In this document: piece by piece, positions 17,312-27,376 of the stretch
Layout of the letters: each line of letters opens with the position of its first letter
Position numbering within the stretch: the first letter of the stretch is position 1
Assembly (NCBI RefSeq): GCF_015710575.1
Contig: NZ_CP065373.1
Span: forward strand, 3,844,001 to 3,908,000
Direction: 5' to 3'
DNA: 64,000 nt
Source of the DNA: Mycolicibacterium mengxianglii
Lineage (GTDB): Bacteria > Actinomycetota > Actinomycetes > Mycobacteriales > Mycobacteriaceae
Position numbers and translations under genes: made by a program
The notes under the pieces: model-generated
Databases searched by the model: none
What the model saw: the letters and a program-made list of their open reading frames with translations, nothing else
Told to the model about the DNA's origin: nothing

Positions 17312-18871
17312 TCAGCCTGGTGTGGCGCCGTGACCGTCGAGCTTCCGCAGCAGACTATCGACGACTGTGGGATCCATGCCCTGCTCGGCGCGTGCGGAGA
17401 CAACGGCCTCGCGTGCGGCGGCCAACACCTCGGCTTCCAGGTCGGTTGCCCGCAGGCTCGAGGTGTCCGCGGTCTGCCGGTTTTCGGGATCATGCCGGTC
17501 AAAACCGAGTCGCCGCCAGACCTTTTCGGCGTTGTCGTGGGCCTCTTCGATCAAGGAGTCATCGACGTCACCGTCGTGCCGGATTTCATCGAGGCGCTGA
17601 CGGCCGGCCTCACGCGCCCGACAACTCAGCTCGTGCTCCATGTCCTTCTCCTCGTCCGGCGAGGAGTGCACACCGAGCCGGCGCACCAACGTGGGCAGCG
17701 TCGTGCCCTGCAACGTCAAGGTCACAACGATCACCACGAAGGCGATGAAGATCAGTCGGTCGCGCTCTGGAAAGGTCGGAGGAAGGGCTAAAACCGCGGC
17801 CAGTGTGACGACACCGCGCATACCGGCCCAGGACGCGATCATCCGCTCTCGCCAGCCCACCGGCTCGGACTCGGTGTTCTTGTGTGCCCTCGTCGTCTGG
17901 TCCAAGGTGCCGACGAGGAAGATCCACACGAACCTGACCACGATCACCAGGGCAGTGACAAGCAGCGCTTGGGCGACCAACTCCCCCAGATCGCCGGGGA
18001 CACTCGCGGCGACCGCACGCAGCTCAAGACCCACGAACGCGAACGCCGCGCCGGTCACCAGAAGTTCGATGATGTCCCACGCTGTTTCGGATACCAGCCG
18101 GGTCTGGGCCGATTCGGCGTCGGCGTACCGGCTCAAGGCCAACGCGAGTGTCACGACAGCCAGCACTCCACTGCCGTGGGCCATGTCGGCGGCTCCGTAG
18201 GCCGCAAATGGCATCAACAGCACCAGCGCGCTGCCGGCCGGGTGGGCAGGCAGCTTCGTGAGCAGCCAGCGCACCACGACCGCGATCACCAGACCCGTGC
18301 CGATACCGACAACAACAGACAGAGCCAGACTGCCCGCGGCGCCCCACGGGGAGAACGCCCCCGTGATCGCACCGGCGACAGCGACCTCGTAGAGGACCAG
18401 AGAGGTCGCATCGTTCGACAACCCCTCCCCCTCGAGCGTGGTGCGCAATCGACGTGGGAGCCGCAGATCCCGGGCCGCCGCTGTGGCCGCCACCGGATCG
18501 GGCGGGGCAACTGCCGCACCGAGCGCGATGGCTGCAATGAGTGGCAAGCCGGGAACCAGCTGTTGCAAGACGATGCCGACCGAGAATGCCGTCACGCCCA
18601 CCAGCGCAACAGCAAGCAACCCGATTGGCCGACGGTTATCCCAGAACTCCCGCCAGGATGTGCGGCGGGCGGCGGCGAACAACAGTGGCGGCAGAACGAG
18701 CGGAAGGATCAACTCGGGGCTGATCGAAGGCGTCGGCAACCCGGGGACAAAGGCGATTGCCAGCCCCAGAACGAGGAGCACCACCGGGTACGGCAACTTG
18801 AGCCGGTTCGACACAGGTGCTAGTAACACTGTCGCTAGAAACAGCGCGAGCAGGAGGGTTAGCTGCTCCAT
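17312..18871 (-). CDS. Na+/H+ antiporter, CPA1 family
   Basis: 519 residues with about twelve membrane helices beginning LLLALFLATVLLAPVSNRL. The family segment ALGAAVAPPDPVAATAAARD followed by LEGEGLSNDATSLVLYEVAV carries the paired acidic residues of the ion site. The C-terminal 110 residues are a charged cytosolic tail. It should exchange Na+ or K+ for protons and contribute to pH and salt homeostasis. Confidence 0.9.
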   Translation of the reverse strand: MEQLTLLLALFLATVLLAPVSNRLKLPYPVVLLVLGLAIAFVPGLPTPSISPELILPLVLPPLLFAAARRTSWREFWDNRRPIGLLAVALVGVTAFSVGIVLQQLVPGLPLIAAIALGAAVAPPDPVAATAAARDLRLPRRLRTTLEGEGLSNDATSLVLYEVAVAGAITGAFSPWGAAGSLALSVVVGIGTGLVIAVVVRWLLTKLPAHPAGSALVLLMPFAAYGAADMAHGSGVLAVVTLALALSRYADAESAQTRLVSETAWDIIELLVTGAAFAFVGLELRAVAASVPGDLGELVAQALLVTALVIVVRFVWIFLVGTLDQTTRAHKNTESEPVGWRERMIASWAGMRGVVTLAAVLALPPTFPERDRLIFIAFVVIVVTLTLQGTTLPTLVRRLGVHSSPDEEKDMEHELSCRAREAGRQRLDEIRHDGDVDDSLIEEAHDNAEKVWRRLGFDRHDPENRQTADTSSLRATDLEAEVLAAAREAVVSARAEQGMDPTVVDSLLRKLDGHGATPG

Positions 18872-19190
18872 GAGCCCTTACACATGACGCCCCGATTACC
18901 CCTCAAACGTCACGTCAAACGCAGCGACCGCCCTCTTACCGGCGCCGTCAGCCCGGTTCACAACCCGGCAGCTGCCGAGGGATCGGCGGCAAGGCCGCCT
19001 TCGGTGTCCTCCGGTCCGCCGGCAACACGATCGTCGTCCTCGGCCATAGGTGGTACGACCGTGACCGCCGGTGGCGGTTCAGGTAGCGGTGCTCCAGCCA
19101 TTGTCATGGTGAAGGGCTACCCGCTGTGGCCTAACCCACCCGGTTGACGGCGGTGTTTCAAAACGCGACGCGGGCCCCCTGAAGCGAACC

Positions 19191-19547
19191 AGCTACCCGC
19201 GAGGACACAGCGAGCTTTTCCCCACGGAGATCCGCGCAACCGCCACGGGTCTCATCACCGCGATCAGTCGGGTGGGCGCTGCAGTCGGAACGTTTCTCGT
19301 CCCCATCGGCCTTGAATCCTGGGGCGTGAGCGGCATCATGTTGGTCGCTGCGACAATGACTCTCGTGGGCTTGGTCGTCTCCGTGATGATGGCACCAGAG
19401 ACCAAGGGCAAGTCGTTGGCCGAAGCCAGCGGCCTCGGCGCACCCGAGGGACCGCGGCCGTCCCGCCCCTGGCTTGCTGCGAGCTTTCCCGACACTTTGA
19501 AAATCTGCACTCCAGGATGCGGACGGTTTCATGGCGCGATACATTGA
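19191..19547 (+). pseudogene. 3' remnant of an MFS transporter gene
   Basis: An open frame with no sensible start encodes GHSELFPTEIRATATGLITA, then two membrane segments and APETKGKSLAEAS, which is the end of a metabolite:H+ symporter (MHS-type MFS) protein. The first ten helices are missing. After about residue 90 the frame runs on into unrelated sequence. The interval 18872-19190 upstream contains no supported gene. This suggests a past deletion or insertion at this junction next to the glutamine-synthetase-like gene. Confidence 0.7.
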
Positions 19548-19642
19548 TTCTTCGTAGGAAACTCAACGACACCGCGGCAGTCTGGTGACCCGCCAAACCT
19601 CGCCGGCTTCAACACCACTGACCACCTCAACGAAAGAGCGAC

Positions 19643-21108
19643 ATGACAGCCACGATCGACTCCGACAACAGCATTCAGGCTCCGCCAGTGCCGCGCTACG
19701 CTGAATCGTTCGCCGATGCATTGCCGGACGACGCGAAGATTGCCGCTGTGCGCACCAAGCTTGAAGAGGCCGGAGTCAAGTACGTGCTCGCTTGCTGGAT
19801 CGATCTTTTCGGAATTCCGAAGACCAAACCGGTGCCGATGAGCGATTTCGAGCCGCTGTGTAAAGGCAAAGGCCCGCAATTTGCGGTCCATTCCGTGTCG
19901 TTTGTTCCGGACCTCACCTCCGCTGACTCTGACCAGGTTTTAGTCCCTGATCTCGACGCGGTGTACGTGTGCCCCTGGGATCCGACCACCGCGATCATCT
20001 TCTCGGACCTCTTCTGGGAGGACAAGCCCTACAACGTGTGCCCCCGGCAAGCCCTCAAGCGCGCCATTCACGAAGCCGCCCAGCAGGGTTACGTCGGATA
20101 CGCGGGCATTGAGCCTGAGTTCATCGTGATGCGGTGGGACGACAACGGGCAACCGGTGAAAGCCTTCGACAACGATCCCCAGCAGGTCGGGGGTCTGCGC
20201 TCACGCCGCCAGGCGTTCGGCTACGACGTGGAACACTCACTGGACTCCATGCCCTTTCTCAAAGACATGATGGACATGCTCGAGACCTTGGATTGGGGTC
20301 TGCACGATGTGGTTGCGGAGGGGCATATTCGCAGTTCGAGCTCGATTTTCACTACACACATCTCCTCGAGATGGCAGACCGGTTCGTCTTCTTGCGTCTA
20401 GCGCTCAAAGAGGTCGCCAAGCGTCACGGCATGTTCGTCACCTTCATGCCGAAACCGACGACCGGCGACTGGCGGTCGGGCGCGCACATCAACTTCTCCC
20501 TGCGGTCCCTGCGCGAGCCTGCGGGGAACCTGTTCGAAGACAGTGATGGAGGATGGAGCGACGAGTCCCGGTACGCCGTCGGCGGCCTGCTCGCTCACGC
20601 AGAGGCGCTCACCGCCATAACCTGCCCAACGGTGAACTCCTACAACGGACTTGTGCCGCGGGTGGGCGGCTTCGAAGGTGGAACGGTGACCTGGGCCCCC
20701 ACCAACATCACCTACGGCCACAACAACCGCGCTGCCCAGTTCCGCCTGCCGCAGAGCCGATTTTGCATCGAGAATCGAGCAGCGGACATGTGCATGAACG
20801 TGTACCTGTCGCTGGCGTGCACACTTGCGGCCAGCGTTGAGGGCATCGTCGGTAAAACCGACCCGGGAAACCCGACCGATCGGGATCTCTACTCCATGAC
20901 GACACAGGAAGCGGAGGCGGCCGGCATCCGCCGACTCCCCCGCAACTTGATGGACGCCCTCGGCCATCTCAAGAAAGATGAACTGATCGCAAAAGTACTA
21001 GGGCAGACGATGATTGACTCCTACACCGCTTACAAACTCGATGAGTGGGAGCGTTATCACCAGGCCGTCACCGACTGGGAGGTCGAAGAGTACCTTCGAC
21101 TTTACTGA
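19643..21108 (+). pseudogene. Glutamine synthetase-like gene with a frameshift
   Basis: Two frames together encode one protein of about 488 residues of the glutamine synthetase superfamily. The first frame holds the N-terminal beta-grasp region (YVLACWIDLFGIPKTKPVPM) and GIEPEFIVMRW; the second picks up at AYSQFELDFHYTHLLEMADR and continues through MPKPTTGDWRSGAHINFSLR to the end. The shift is explained by loss of one G in the run at 20320-20323 (GAGGGGCAT, expected GAGGGGGCAT). It may be a true mutation or a homopolymer sequencing error. If intact it would be a gamma-glutamyl amide ligase, possibly linked to the methylamine genes downstream. Confidence 0.82.
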
Positions 21109-21195
21109 CAGCGACGCCACAGTCGATGGAGCCGCCATTGCGTCGCGTGCCGACGGACTGGAGTGTGCCGTCATGCCGCAACGATGGAGGAGATC

Positions 21196-22218
21196 ATGTC
21201 ATTGACGAGCCATTCGTCATTCGACCTTGGTGACGTACCTCTGCTCTCCGGTGAGACGCTGCCCAATGCACAGCTGGCCTACAAGACCTATGGCCGCCTG
21301 AATGCGGCAGGCGACAACGTCGTCGTCTTGCCGACATTCTTCACCGGGACGCACCGACGCAATGAGGGCTTCTTCGGCCCAGGCAGAGCCATCGACCCCG
21401 AACATCACTTCGTAGTTTCGATCAACATGTTCGGCAACGGATTGTCCACCTCCCCAAGCCATGCCGCTCGCGGCGAACAAGGGGCGTGGCCTTCCGGGGT
21501 GACCCTTTATGACAATGTCCAATGCCAACACCGATTACTGTTCGATCACCTTGGGGTGCAGCGGATCGCTCTAGTGGCAGGCTGGTCCATGGCCGGGTGC
21601 CAGGCCTATCACTGGGCAGCCCTGTACCCCGACCTCGTTGACGCGATCATCCCGTTTTGCGCCTCGGCGAAAACCTCACCTCACAACTTCGTCTTCCTTG
21701 AGGGCGTCAAAGCAGCATTGTTGGCCGACCCCCGTTGGGACGGCCGCGGCGGTGCGTCGTCAACTCGTGGATTAAAGGCGTTCGCCCGGGTATACGCCGG
21801 CTGGGCCTATTCCCAGACATTCTTTCGAGACGGCTACTACCGCGAACTCGGTTATGAGTCCATCGAGGATCTGCTCGTCGACTGGGAGAACGATCACGTC
21901 CAGCACTGGAACGCCCACGACCTGCTCGCCAAGATTTGGAGCTGGCAGCGCAGTGACATCAGTGCAAATCCCCTCTACGAGAGCAACTTTCAATCAGCTC
22001 TTCGGGCCATCTCGGCACGCGCCATCGTCATTCCCTGTACGCAAGACCTGTACTTTCCTCCTGAGGACAACCGATTGGAGGTCAACGAGATGCCCAACGC
22101 CGAGCTTCGGCCCTACGATTCACCATTCGGCCATTGCGTTGCCAACCCCGGCAACGACACCGAATTCGAAAAATTCTTGGATGCGGCGATCCACGACGTG
22201 CTGCAGCCCACCAACTGA
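21196..22218 (+). CDS. Alpha/beta hydrolase, homoserine O-acetyltransferase (MetX)-like
   Basis: 340 residues of the MetX-like alpha/beta hydrolase group. The nucleophile elbow is LVAGWSMAGCQAYHWAALYP (Ser within GWSMAG) and the C-terminal histidine is in SPFGHCVANPGND. The family segment TLPNAQLAYKTYGRLNAAGD is present. True MetX uses GGSxGG, so this is probably a divergent acyltransferase or hydrolase rather than the methionine enzyme. The start at 21196 has GGAGG five bases upstream. It follows the glutamine-synthetase-like gene and may share its transcript. Confidence 0.8.
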   Translation: MSLTSHSSFDLGDVPLLSGETLPNAQLAYKTYGRLNAAGDNVVVLPTFFTGTHRRNEGFFGPGRAIDPEHHFVVSINMFGNGLSTSPSHAARGEQGAWPSGVTLYDNVQCQHRLLFDHLGVQRIALVAGWSMAGCQAYHWAALYPDLVDAIIPFCASAKTSPHNFVFLEGVKAALLADPRWDGRGGASSTRGLKAFARVYAGWAYSQTFFRDGYYRELGYESIEDLLVDWENDHVQHWNAHDLLAKIWSWQRSDISANPLYESNFQSALRAISARAIVIPCTQDLYFPPEDNRLEVNEMPNAELRPYDSPFGHCVANPGNDTEFEKFLDAAIHDVLQPTN

Positions 22219-22294
22219 ACGTGTCGGTCCGCGTCTGCACCCAGCGCCTCCATTCCGCCGGAGGCGCCGATATCAGTCGACTCAGTGGCCTGAC

Positions 22295-22921
22295 TCAGTG
22301 GCCTCGGGTGGCCCAGTCGTCGTAGTGGATGATTTCGTCGCCGATTTTGGTGGTGTCGCCGTGGCCGGTGTAGACCACGGTGTCGGCGGGCAGGGCGCCG
22401 AGTTTGTCTTTGATGGAATCGAGGATGGTCGGGAAATCGGAGAACGATCGCCCGGTGGCGCCGGGACCGCCCTGGAACAGGGTGTCCCCGGAGAACACCG
22501 CCCCCAGATCGGGGGCATACCAGCACACCGATCCCGGGGAATGACCCGGGGTGTGCAGTGCGACCAGTTCGATGCCACCGGCACGCAGCCTCAGGTCGTC
22601 CTCGACGGGCCGGAAGTCGTTGTCGGGGTGGGTCATCTGCCAGAGCATGTCATCGGCGGGGTGCAGCAGCACCGGGGCATCCAGAGCCGCACCGAGTTCG
22701 GGCGCGACGGTGATGTGGTCGTTGTGACCGTGGGTGCACACCACCGCCACCACGTTGCGCCCGGCTACGGCGTCGATGATCGGTGCGGCGGTGTGCGCGG
22801 CGTCGAAAACCACCACATCGGTGTCGTCACCGACGACCCAGATGTTGTTGTCGACGTCCCAGGACCCGCCGTCGAGTTCGAAGGTCCCGGAGGTGACGAT
22901 GCGTTCAATGTGGGTGGGCAT
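22295..22921 (-). CDS. MBL-fold hydrolase, partner of mycothiol formaldehyde dehydrogenase
   Basis: 208 residues with the metallo-beta-lactamase metal site CTHGHNDH (His64, His66, Asp68, His69), HTPGHSPGSVC and FSGDTLFQGGPG. Its ATG overlaps the dehydrogenase stop (TGATG). The same pair occurs in M. tuberculosis (Rv2259-Rv2260, from memory). The likely role is hydrolysis of S-formylmycothiol to formate and mycothiol; this is an inference from pairing, not from a diagnostic residue. Confidence 0.82.
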   Translation of the reverse strand: MPTHIERIVTSGTFELDGGSWDVDNNIWVVGDDTDVVVFDAAHTAAPIIDAVAGRNVVAVVCTHGHNDHITVAPELGAALDAPVLLHPADDMLWQMTHPDNDFRPVEDDLRLRAGGIELVALHTPGHSPGSVCWYAPDLGAVFSGDTLFQGGPGATGRSFSDFPTILDSIKDKLGALPADTVVYTGHGDTTKIGDEIIHYDDWATRGH

Positions 22922-24006
22922 CAGAGGATGACCACCGAACGCAGCACCTCACCGGCGTGCATTTTGTGGAAGGCCTCTTCGATGCCCTCGAGGGTGATGC
23001 GTTCGGAGACGAACTTCTCCAGCGGCAGCCGGCCCTGCAGATACAGCGAGATCAGGGTGGGGAAGTCGCGCTCGGGCAGGCAGTCGCCGTACCAGCTCGA
23101 TTTCAGGGAACCGCCCCGGGAGAAGAAGTCCACCAGCGGCATCTCCAGGGTCATCTCCGGGGTGGGCACCCCGACCAGCACGACGGTGCCGGCCAGGTCG
23201 CGGGCGTAGAACGCCTGCTTCCAGGTTTCCGGGCGGCCCACCGCATCGATCACCACGTCGGCACCGAAACCGCCGGTCAGATCCTGAATGGTCGTCACCG
23301 CATCGAGGTCGGTGGCGTTGATGGTGTGGGTGGCGCCGAACTCGCGCGCCCAGTCCAGTTTCTGGTTGTCACGGTCCACGGCGATGATCATCTTGGCACC
23401 GACGAGGGCGGCACCGGCGATCGCGGCGTCCCCGACGCCGCCGCAGCCGATCACGGCCACCGTGTCATCACGACCCACGGCGCCGGTGTTGATCGCCGCC
23501 CCGATCCCGGCCATCACCCCGCAACCCAACAACCCCGCCACCGCGGGATCAGCCTCGGGGTCGACCTTGGTGCACTGACCCTCGTGCACCAGGGTCTTGT
23601 CGGCGAACGCCCCGATCCCCAGCGCCGGGGTCAGTTCGGTGCCGTCGGTCAACGTCATCTTCTGGGTGGCGTTGAAGGTGTCGAAACACAACTGTGGGCG
23701 GCCGCGTTTGCAGGCCCGGCACTGCCCGCACACCGCCCGCCAGTTCAAGATCACGAAGTCCCCCGGGGCGACGTTGGTGACGCCATCACCGACAGCTTCC
23801 ACCGTGCCGGAAGCCTCGTGGCCCAACAGGAACGGATACTCGTCGTTGATGCCGCCCTCGCGGTAGGTCAGATCGGTATGGCACACCCCGCACGCGATGA
23901 TGTCGACCACCACCTCACCGGGCCCCGGATCCGGAATCACGATGTCGGTCACCTCCACCGGAGCACCCTTGGACCGAGAAACGACACCGCGCACAGTCTG
24001 ACTCAT
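22921..24006 (-). CDS. mscR: S-(hydroxymethyl)mycothiol dehydrogenase (mycothiol-dependent formaldehyde dehydrogenase)
   Basis: 361 residues, class III-like zinc alcohol dehydrogenase. Catalytic zinc ligands are seen at Cys39 (ACGVCHTD) and His63-Glu64 (LLGHEASG); the structural zinc cysteines are in [15 protein letters not shown] (Cys93, 96, 99, 107); the NAD loop is [16 protein letters not shown]. It oxidises the spontaneous adduct of formaldehyde and mycothiol. In this operon it would remove the formaldehyde released by the FAD amine oxidoreductase encoded upstream. Confidence 0.92.
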   Translation of the reverse strand: MSQTVRGVVSRSKGAPVEVTDIVIPDPGPGEVVVDIIACGVCHTDLTYREGGINDEYPFLLGHEASGTVEAVGDGVTNVAPGDFVILNWRAVCGQCRACKRGRPQLCFDTFNATQKMTLTDGTELTPALGIGAFADKTLVHEGQCTKVDPEADPAVAGLLGCGVMAGIGAAINTGAVGRDDTVAVIGCGGVGDAAIAGAALVGAKMIIAVDRDNQKLDWAREFGATHTINATDLDAVTTIQDLTGGFGADVVIDAVGRPETWKQAFYARDLAGTVVLVGVPTPEMTLEMPLVDFFSRGGSLKSSWYGDCLPERDFPTLISLYLQGRLPLEKFVSERITLEGIEEAFHKMHAGEVLRSVVIL

Positions 24007-24077
24007 GATTTCCTCTACGACCTTTCCGTCCCCCCGTTGTCGGAACCCCGGGGAAGATGACTGATGTTGGTTGTCCG

Positions 24078-25274
24078 TCAGCGCATTTCGCCGGCGCCGA
24101 CGTACGGGAACGGCGTCTTGAGCAGGTTGCCCTCGGCAAAACGGGACAACCGGAAGTCGGTTTCGGGGATGCGCGAATCGCTGCTCTTGCGGTAGGCCAG
24201 CAGATCAGCGATCAGCCGGCCCACCGCCGGGGCGATCTTGAAACCGTGACCGGAGAAGCCCGCCGCAACGATGAGTCCGTCGATCGGAGTCGGCGAGATG
24301 ATCGGATTCCAGTCCGGCGTCACGTCATAACAACCGGCGTAGCTGGTGGTGATTCGAGCATCCTCGAAAGCCGGGAACCGGGTGCCGACCTTGTCTGCGG
24401 TCAGCTCGAGGAAGTCGTCATCGGCGCGGTTGAGGTAGTGATCGGGATCAGCGATGTCGAGTTCCTTCAAATCGCTGTTACCGAAGAGAATTTCACCGCG
24501 AACGTCGGGACGGACGTATTGCAGCGACACCAGGTCGGAGAACACCGGCACCTCTCCGAGCTCCATTCCCGGGTCGATCATCACGATCTGCTCGCGGTGC
24601 ACCTCGATGGGAATGTCGAGGCCGTATCTGGCGAGGAAGGGCCTTGTCCAGACACCGGCGGCGACGACAACCTGCTCGGCGTGGATCGAGGAGCCGTCGG
24701 AGAGCAGCACGCCGACCACGCGGCTGCCGTCAGTGGACGTCAGCAGTTCGGTCACGGACGTGCTCTGCCGGATTCGGATGCCACGGGCTCGAGCCGACGC
24801 CGCGAACGCCTGCGCAGTCATGTAGGCGTCGCCGTAACCGCCGCGGGCTTCCCACCCGAACGCGCCGAACGGTTCCAGATCCGCAGCCGGCCACAGTTTG
24901 GCGACCTCGCTCTTGTCGATCTCCTCGCTCTCCACGCCGACCGCCCGCTGTGCCGCCAGCGATTTGCGCATGTTCACGACGTTCGCCTCGCCGACACCGA
25001 CGACGTATCCGGTTTGCCGGAATCCGATGTCGGTGCCGAAGAGTTCCTCGGACTGCTCGAACACTTCGACGGACGAGGCCGCCATCGCGGCCAAGGAGCT
25101 CACACCGTAGTGGCATCGGACGATGCCCGATGACTTGCCGGTCATGCCCGACCCGACGGTATTGCGTTCTACCACCACGACATTGGTGAACCCGCTCTCG
25201 GCAAGAGCCCAAGCGGCAGCAGCACCTTCCAGGCCGCCACCGATGATCACGATGTCAGCTGTTTCCGACCTCAC
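24078..25274 (-). CDS. FAD-dependent amine oxidoreductase (sarcosine oxidase/N-methylglutamate dehydrogenase-like)
   Basis: 398 residues of the DAO/SoxB family. The FAD-binding dinucleotide fold is at the N terminus ([20 protein letters not shown]) and the C-terminal flavin segment is [20 protein letters not shown]. The GTG at 25274 overlaps the glutamate-synthase-like stop as GTGA. Position between N-methylglutamate synthase and formaldehyde dehydrogenase genes suggests it oxidises N-methylglutamate to glutamate and formaldehyde. Known N-methylglutamate dehydrogenases have several subunits; only this one is present here. Confidence 0.85.
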   Translation of the reverse strand: MRSETADIVIIGGGLEGAAAAWALAESGFTNVVVVERNTVGSGMTGKSSGIVRCHYGVSSLAAMAASSVEVFEQSEELFGTDIGFRQTGYVVGVGEANVVNMRKSLAAQRAVGVESEEIDKSEVAKLWPAADLEPFGAFGWEARGGYGDAYMTAQAFAASARARGIRIRQSTSVTELLTSTDGSRVVGVLLSDGSSIHAEQVVVAAGVWTRPFLARYGLDIPIEVHREQIVMIDPGMELGEVPVFSDLVSLQYVRPDVRGEILFGNSDLKELDIADPDHYLNRADDDFLELTADKVGTRFPAFEDARITTSYAGCYDVTPDWNPIISPTPIDGLIVAAGFSGHGFKIAPAVGRLIADLLAYRKSSDSRIPETDFRLSRFAEGNLLKTPFPYVGAGEMR

Positions 25275-26632
25275 AGGGATGTCCCCGGAACCCACTGGGT
25301 ACCGGCCAGCGGCACCCGCGCCATCGCGGCGGCCTCGATGGTGATGGCGACGAGGTCCTCGGGCTCGAGGTGCTGCAGGTGGGCCTTACCGCAGGCGCGG
25401 GCGATGGTTTGGGCTTCCATGGTCATCACGCGCAGATAGTTGGCCAGCCGATGTCCACCCTTCACCGGGTCCAGGCGCGCCGCGAGTTCGGGGTCCTGGG
25501 TGGTGATTCCGGCCGGGTCGCGCCCGTCTTGGAAGTCATCGTAGAAACCTGCGGCCGAGCCGAGAGCGGCGTACTCATCGGCGTAGCGGGGGTCGTTGTC
25601 GCCCAGAGCGATCAAGGCTGCGGTACCGATCGCCACCGCATCGGCGCCCAACGCCATCGCTTTGGCGACGTCGGCACCATTGCGGATCCCGCCGGAGACG
25701 ATGAGCTGCACCGCCCCCTCTCCCGGCACTGCGCTTGCCCCAGTCCGATGCACGCCCAGTTCCTGCAAGGCCTGCACCGCCTGAGGGACGGCCGCCAACG
25801 TGGGAATGCCGACATGTTCGATGAAGACGTCTTGAGTGGCGGCCGTTCCGCCCTGCATCCCGTCGACCACCACGACGTCGGCGCCGGCGTGCACTGCCAG
25901 CTTGACGTCGTAATACGTGCGGGTGGCGCCGACTTTGACATAGATCGGCTTTTCCCAGTCGGTGATCTCACGCAGTTCTTGGATCTTGATCGTCAGATCG
26001 TCGGGGCCGGTCCAGTCAGGGTGCCGGCAGGCGCTGCGTTGATCGATCCCCTGGGGCAGGGTCCGCATCGACGCGATCCGCTCAGATATTTTCTGCCCCA
26101 ACAGCATTCCTCCGCCACCGGGCTTGGCTCCCTGCCCGAGGACGACCTCGATGGCGTCCGCGCGGCGGAGATCGTCGGGGTTCATGCCGTAACGCGACGG
26201 AAGGTATTGGTAAACCAGGTGTTTGGACTGGCCACGTTCCTCCGGCGTCATCCCACCGTCGCCAGTGGTGGTCGAGGTGCCCACCTCCGAAGCGCCTCGG
26301 CCGAGCGCCTCCTTGGCCTGGCCCGACAGTGCACCAAAACTCATGCCGGCGATGGTGACCGGTGTCTGGAGTCGCAACGGATACTTGGCGTGCCGGGCGC
26401 CCAGAACGACGTCGGTGCCGCACCGTTCCCGGTAGCCCTCCAGTGGGTAGCGCGACATCGACGCTCCAAGGAACAGCAGGTCATCGAAGTGCGGCAGGCG
26501 CCGCTTGGCGCCCCACCCGCGGATGTCGTAGATACCGGTCTGGGCGGCGCGCTGGATCGCGGCAATGGTGTTGCGGTCAAAGGTCGCCGATTCGCGCAGG
26601 CCGCGTTGTTCAACACTGAGATGGTCTGTCAT
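25271..26632 (-). CDS. mgsC: N-methylglutamate synthase, FMN/glutamate-synthase subunit (MgsC-like)
   Basis: 453 residues of the glutamate synthase FMN-barrel family: TIAGMSFGALSGQAKEALGR, GQGAKPGGGGMLLGQKISER, VVVDGMQGGTAATQD and VSGGIRNGADVAKAMALGAD. Where classical enzymes carry iron-sulfur cysteines (CxxxxCPxGVATQ), this protein has GRDPAGITTQDPELAARLD with no cysteine. Together with the GXGXG protein and the class II amidotransferase immediately upstream it matches the MgsABC set that transfers methylamine nitrogen from gamma-glutamylmethylamide onto 2-oxoglutarate. Confidence 0.85.
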   Translation of the reverse strand: MTDHLSVEQRGLRESATFDRNTIAAIQRAAQTGIYDIRGWGAKRRLPHFDDLLFLGASMSRYPLEGYRERCGTDVVLGARHAKYPLRLQTPVTIAGMSFGALSGQAKEALGRGASEVGTSTTTGDGGMTPEERGQSKHLVYQYLPSRYGMNPDDLRRADAIEVVLGQGAKPGGGGMLLGQKISERIASMRTLPQGIDQRSACRHPDWTGPDDLTIKIQELREITDWEKPIYVKVGATRTYYDVKLAVHAGADVVVVDGMQGGTAATQDVFIEHVGIPTLAAVPQAVQALQELGVHRTGASAVPGEGAVQLIVSGGIRNGADVAKAMALGADAVAIGTAALIALGDNDPRYADEYAALGSAAGFYDDFQDGRDPAGITTQDPELAARLDPVKGGHRLANYLRVMTMEAQTIARACGKAHLQHLEPEDLVAITIEAAAMARVPLAGTQWVPGTSL

Positions 26633-26671
26633 CGCGTGGTTTCTTCCCTGAGGGTGATCTGGTGTGCCGGG

Positions 26672-27376
26672 TCAGTACGCGGACGAATTGTCGGCTTGAA
26701 AGTGGTAGAGCTGGCGTGCCGATCCGTACCGGGTGTAATCGGCGGGGTTGTCGTTGGTGAAGCCGGCAGCCTTCAGTAGCCCGGCCAGTTCTTGCAGGTG
26801 TTCAGCGCCCATCGGCTTGGCGATGCAGTCGGCCCCCAGCGATTCCACCGAACCCCTTACATACAACCGGCTTTCGTAGATGGAGTCACCAAGGCCCTCC
26901 CCTGCGTCGCCGCGGACGACCAGGCGTCCGGCCTGCGCCATGAAGGCACTGTTGTGGCCGACGTTGCCGCCGACCACGATGTCGACGCCCTTCATCGAGA
27001 TACCACACCGTGCGGCGGCATTGCCTTCGATGACCAGTAGACCGCCGTGCGCGGTGGCACCTGCGGACTGCGATGCGCTGCCGCGCACGACCACCACTCC
27101 GCTCATCATGTTCTCCGCGACACCGGTGCCGGCATTGCCGTTGATGATGACTTCGGCGCGCTGGTTCATCCCCGCGGCGTAGTACCCGACGTGGCCATTC
27201 ACGGTCACTTTCACCGGCGCATCGAGACCGACGGCGACGTTGTGCGCACCGGCCGGGTTGTCGATGACGATTTCACCGGCCAGGTTCGGGTCGTGCAGTG
27301 CGGTATTGACCTCACGCAGCGGGGTCGCAGCCAGGTCGAAGTGCGCGTGCGTCTTCCCCGCGCTGTTGTCGGTCAT
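26672..27376 (-). CDS. mgsB: N-methylglutamate synthase, GXGXG-repeat subunit (MgsB-like)
   Basis: 234 residues of the right-handed beta-helix GXGXG domain found at the end of glutamate synthases. Repeats of about 20 residues are visible (VTVNGHVGYYAAGMNQRAEV, IINGNAGTGVAENMMSG, VVGGNVGHNSAFMAQAG, VVRGDAGEGLGDSIYESRLY). The ATG at 27376 overlaps the amidotransferase stop as ATGA; an ATG at 27385 is also possible. It is expected to be the structural subunit of the three-protein synthase. Confidence 0.88.
   Translation of the reverse strand: MTDNSAGKTHAHFDLAATPLREVNTALHDPNLAGEIVIDNPAGAHNVAVGLDAPVKVTVNGHVGYYAAGMNQRAEVIINGNAGTGVAENMMSGVVVVRGSASQSAGATAHGGLLVIEGNAAARCGISMKGVDIVVGGNVGHNSAFMAQAGRLVVRGDAGEGLGDSIYESRLYVRGSVESLGADCIAKPMGAEHLQELAGLLKAAGFTNDNPADYTRYGSARQLYHFQADNSSAY

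Noticed and set aside
18884..19147. 87-residue plus-strand frame after the antiporter
   Set aside because: Low-complexity Ser/Gly/Pro composition without motif or ribosome site; the region appears to be non-coding debris beside the MFS remnant.
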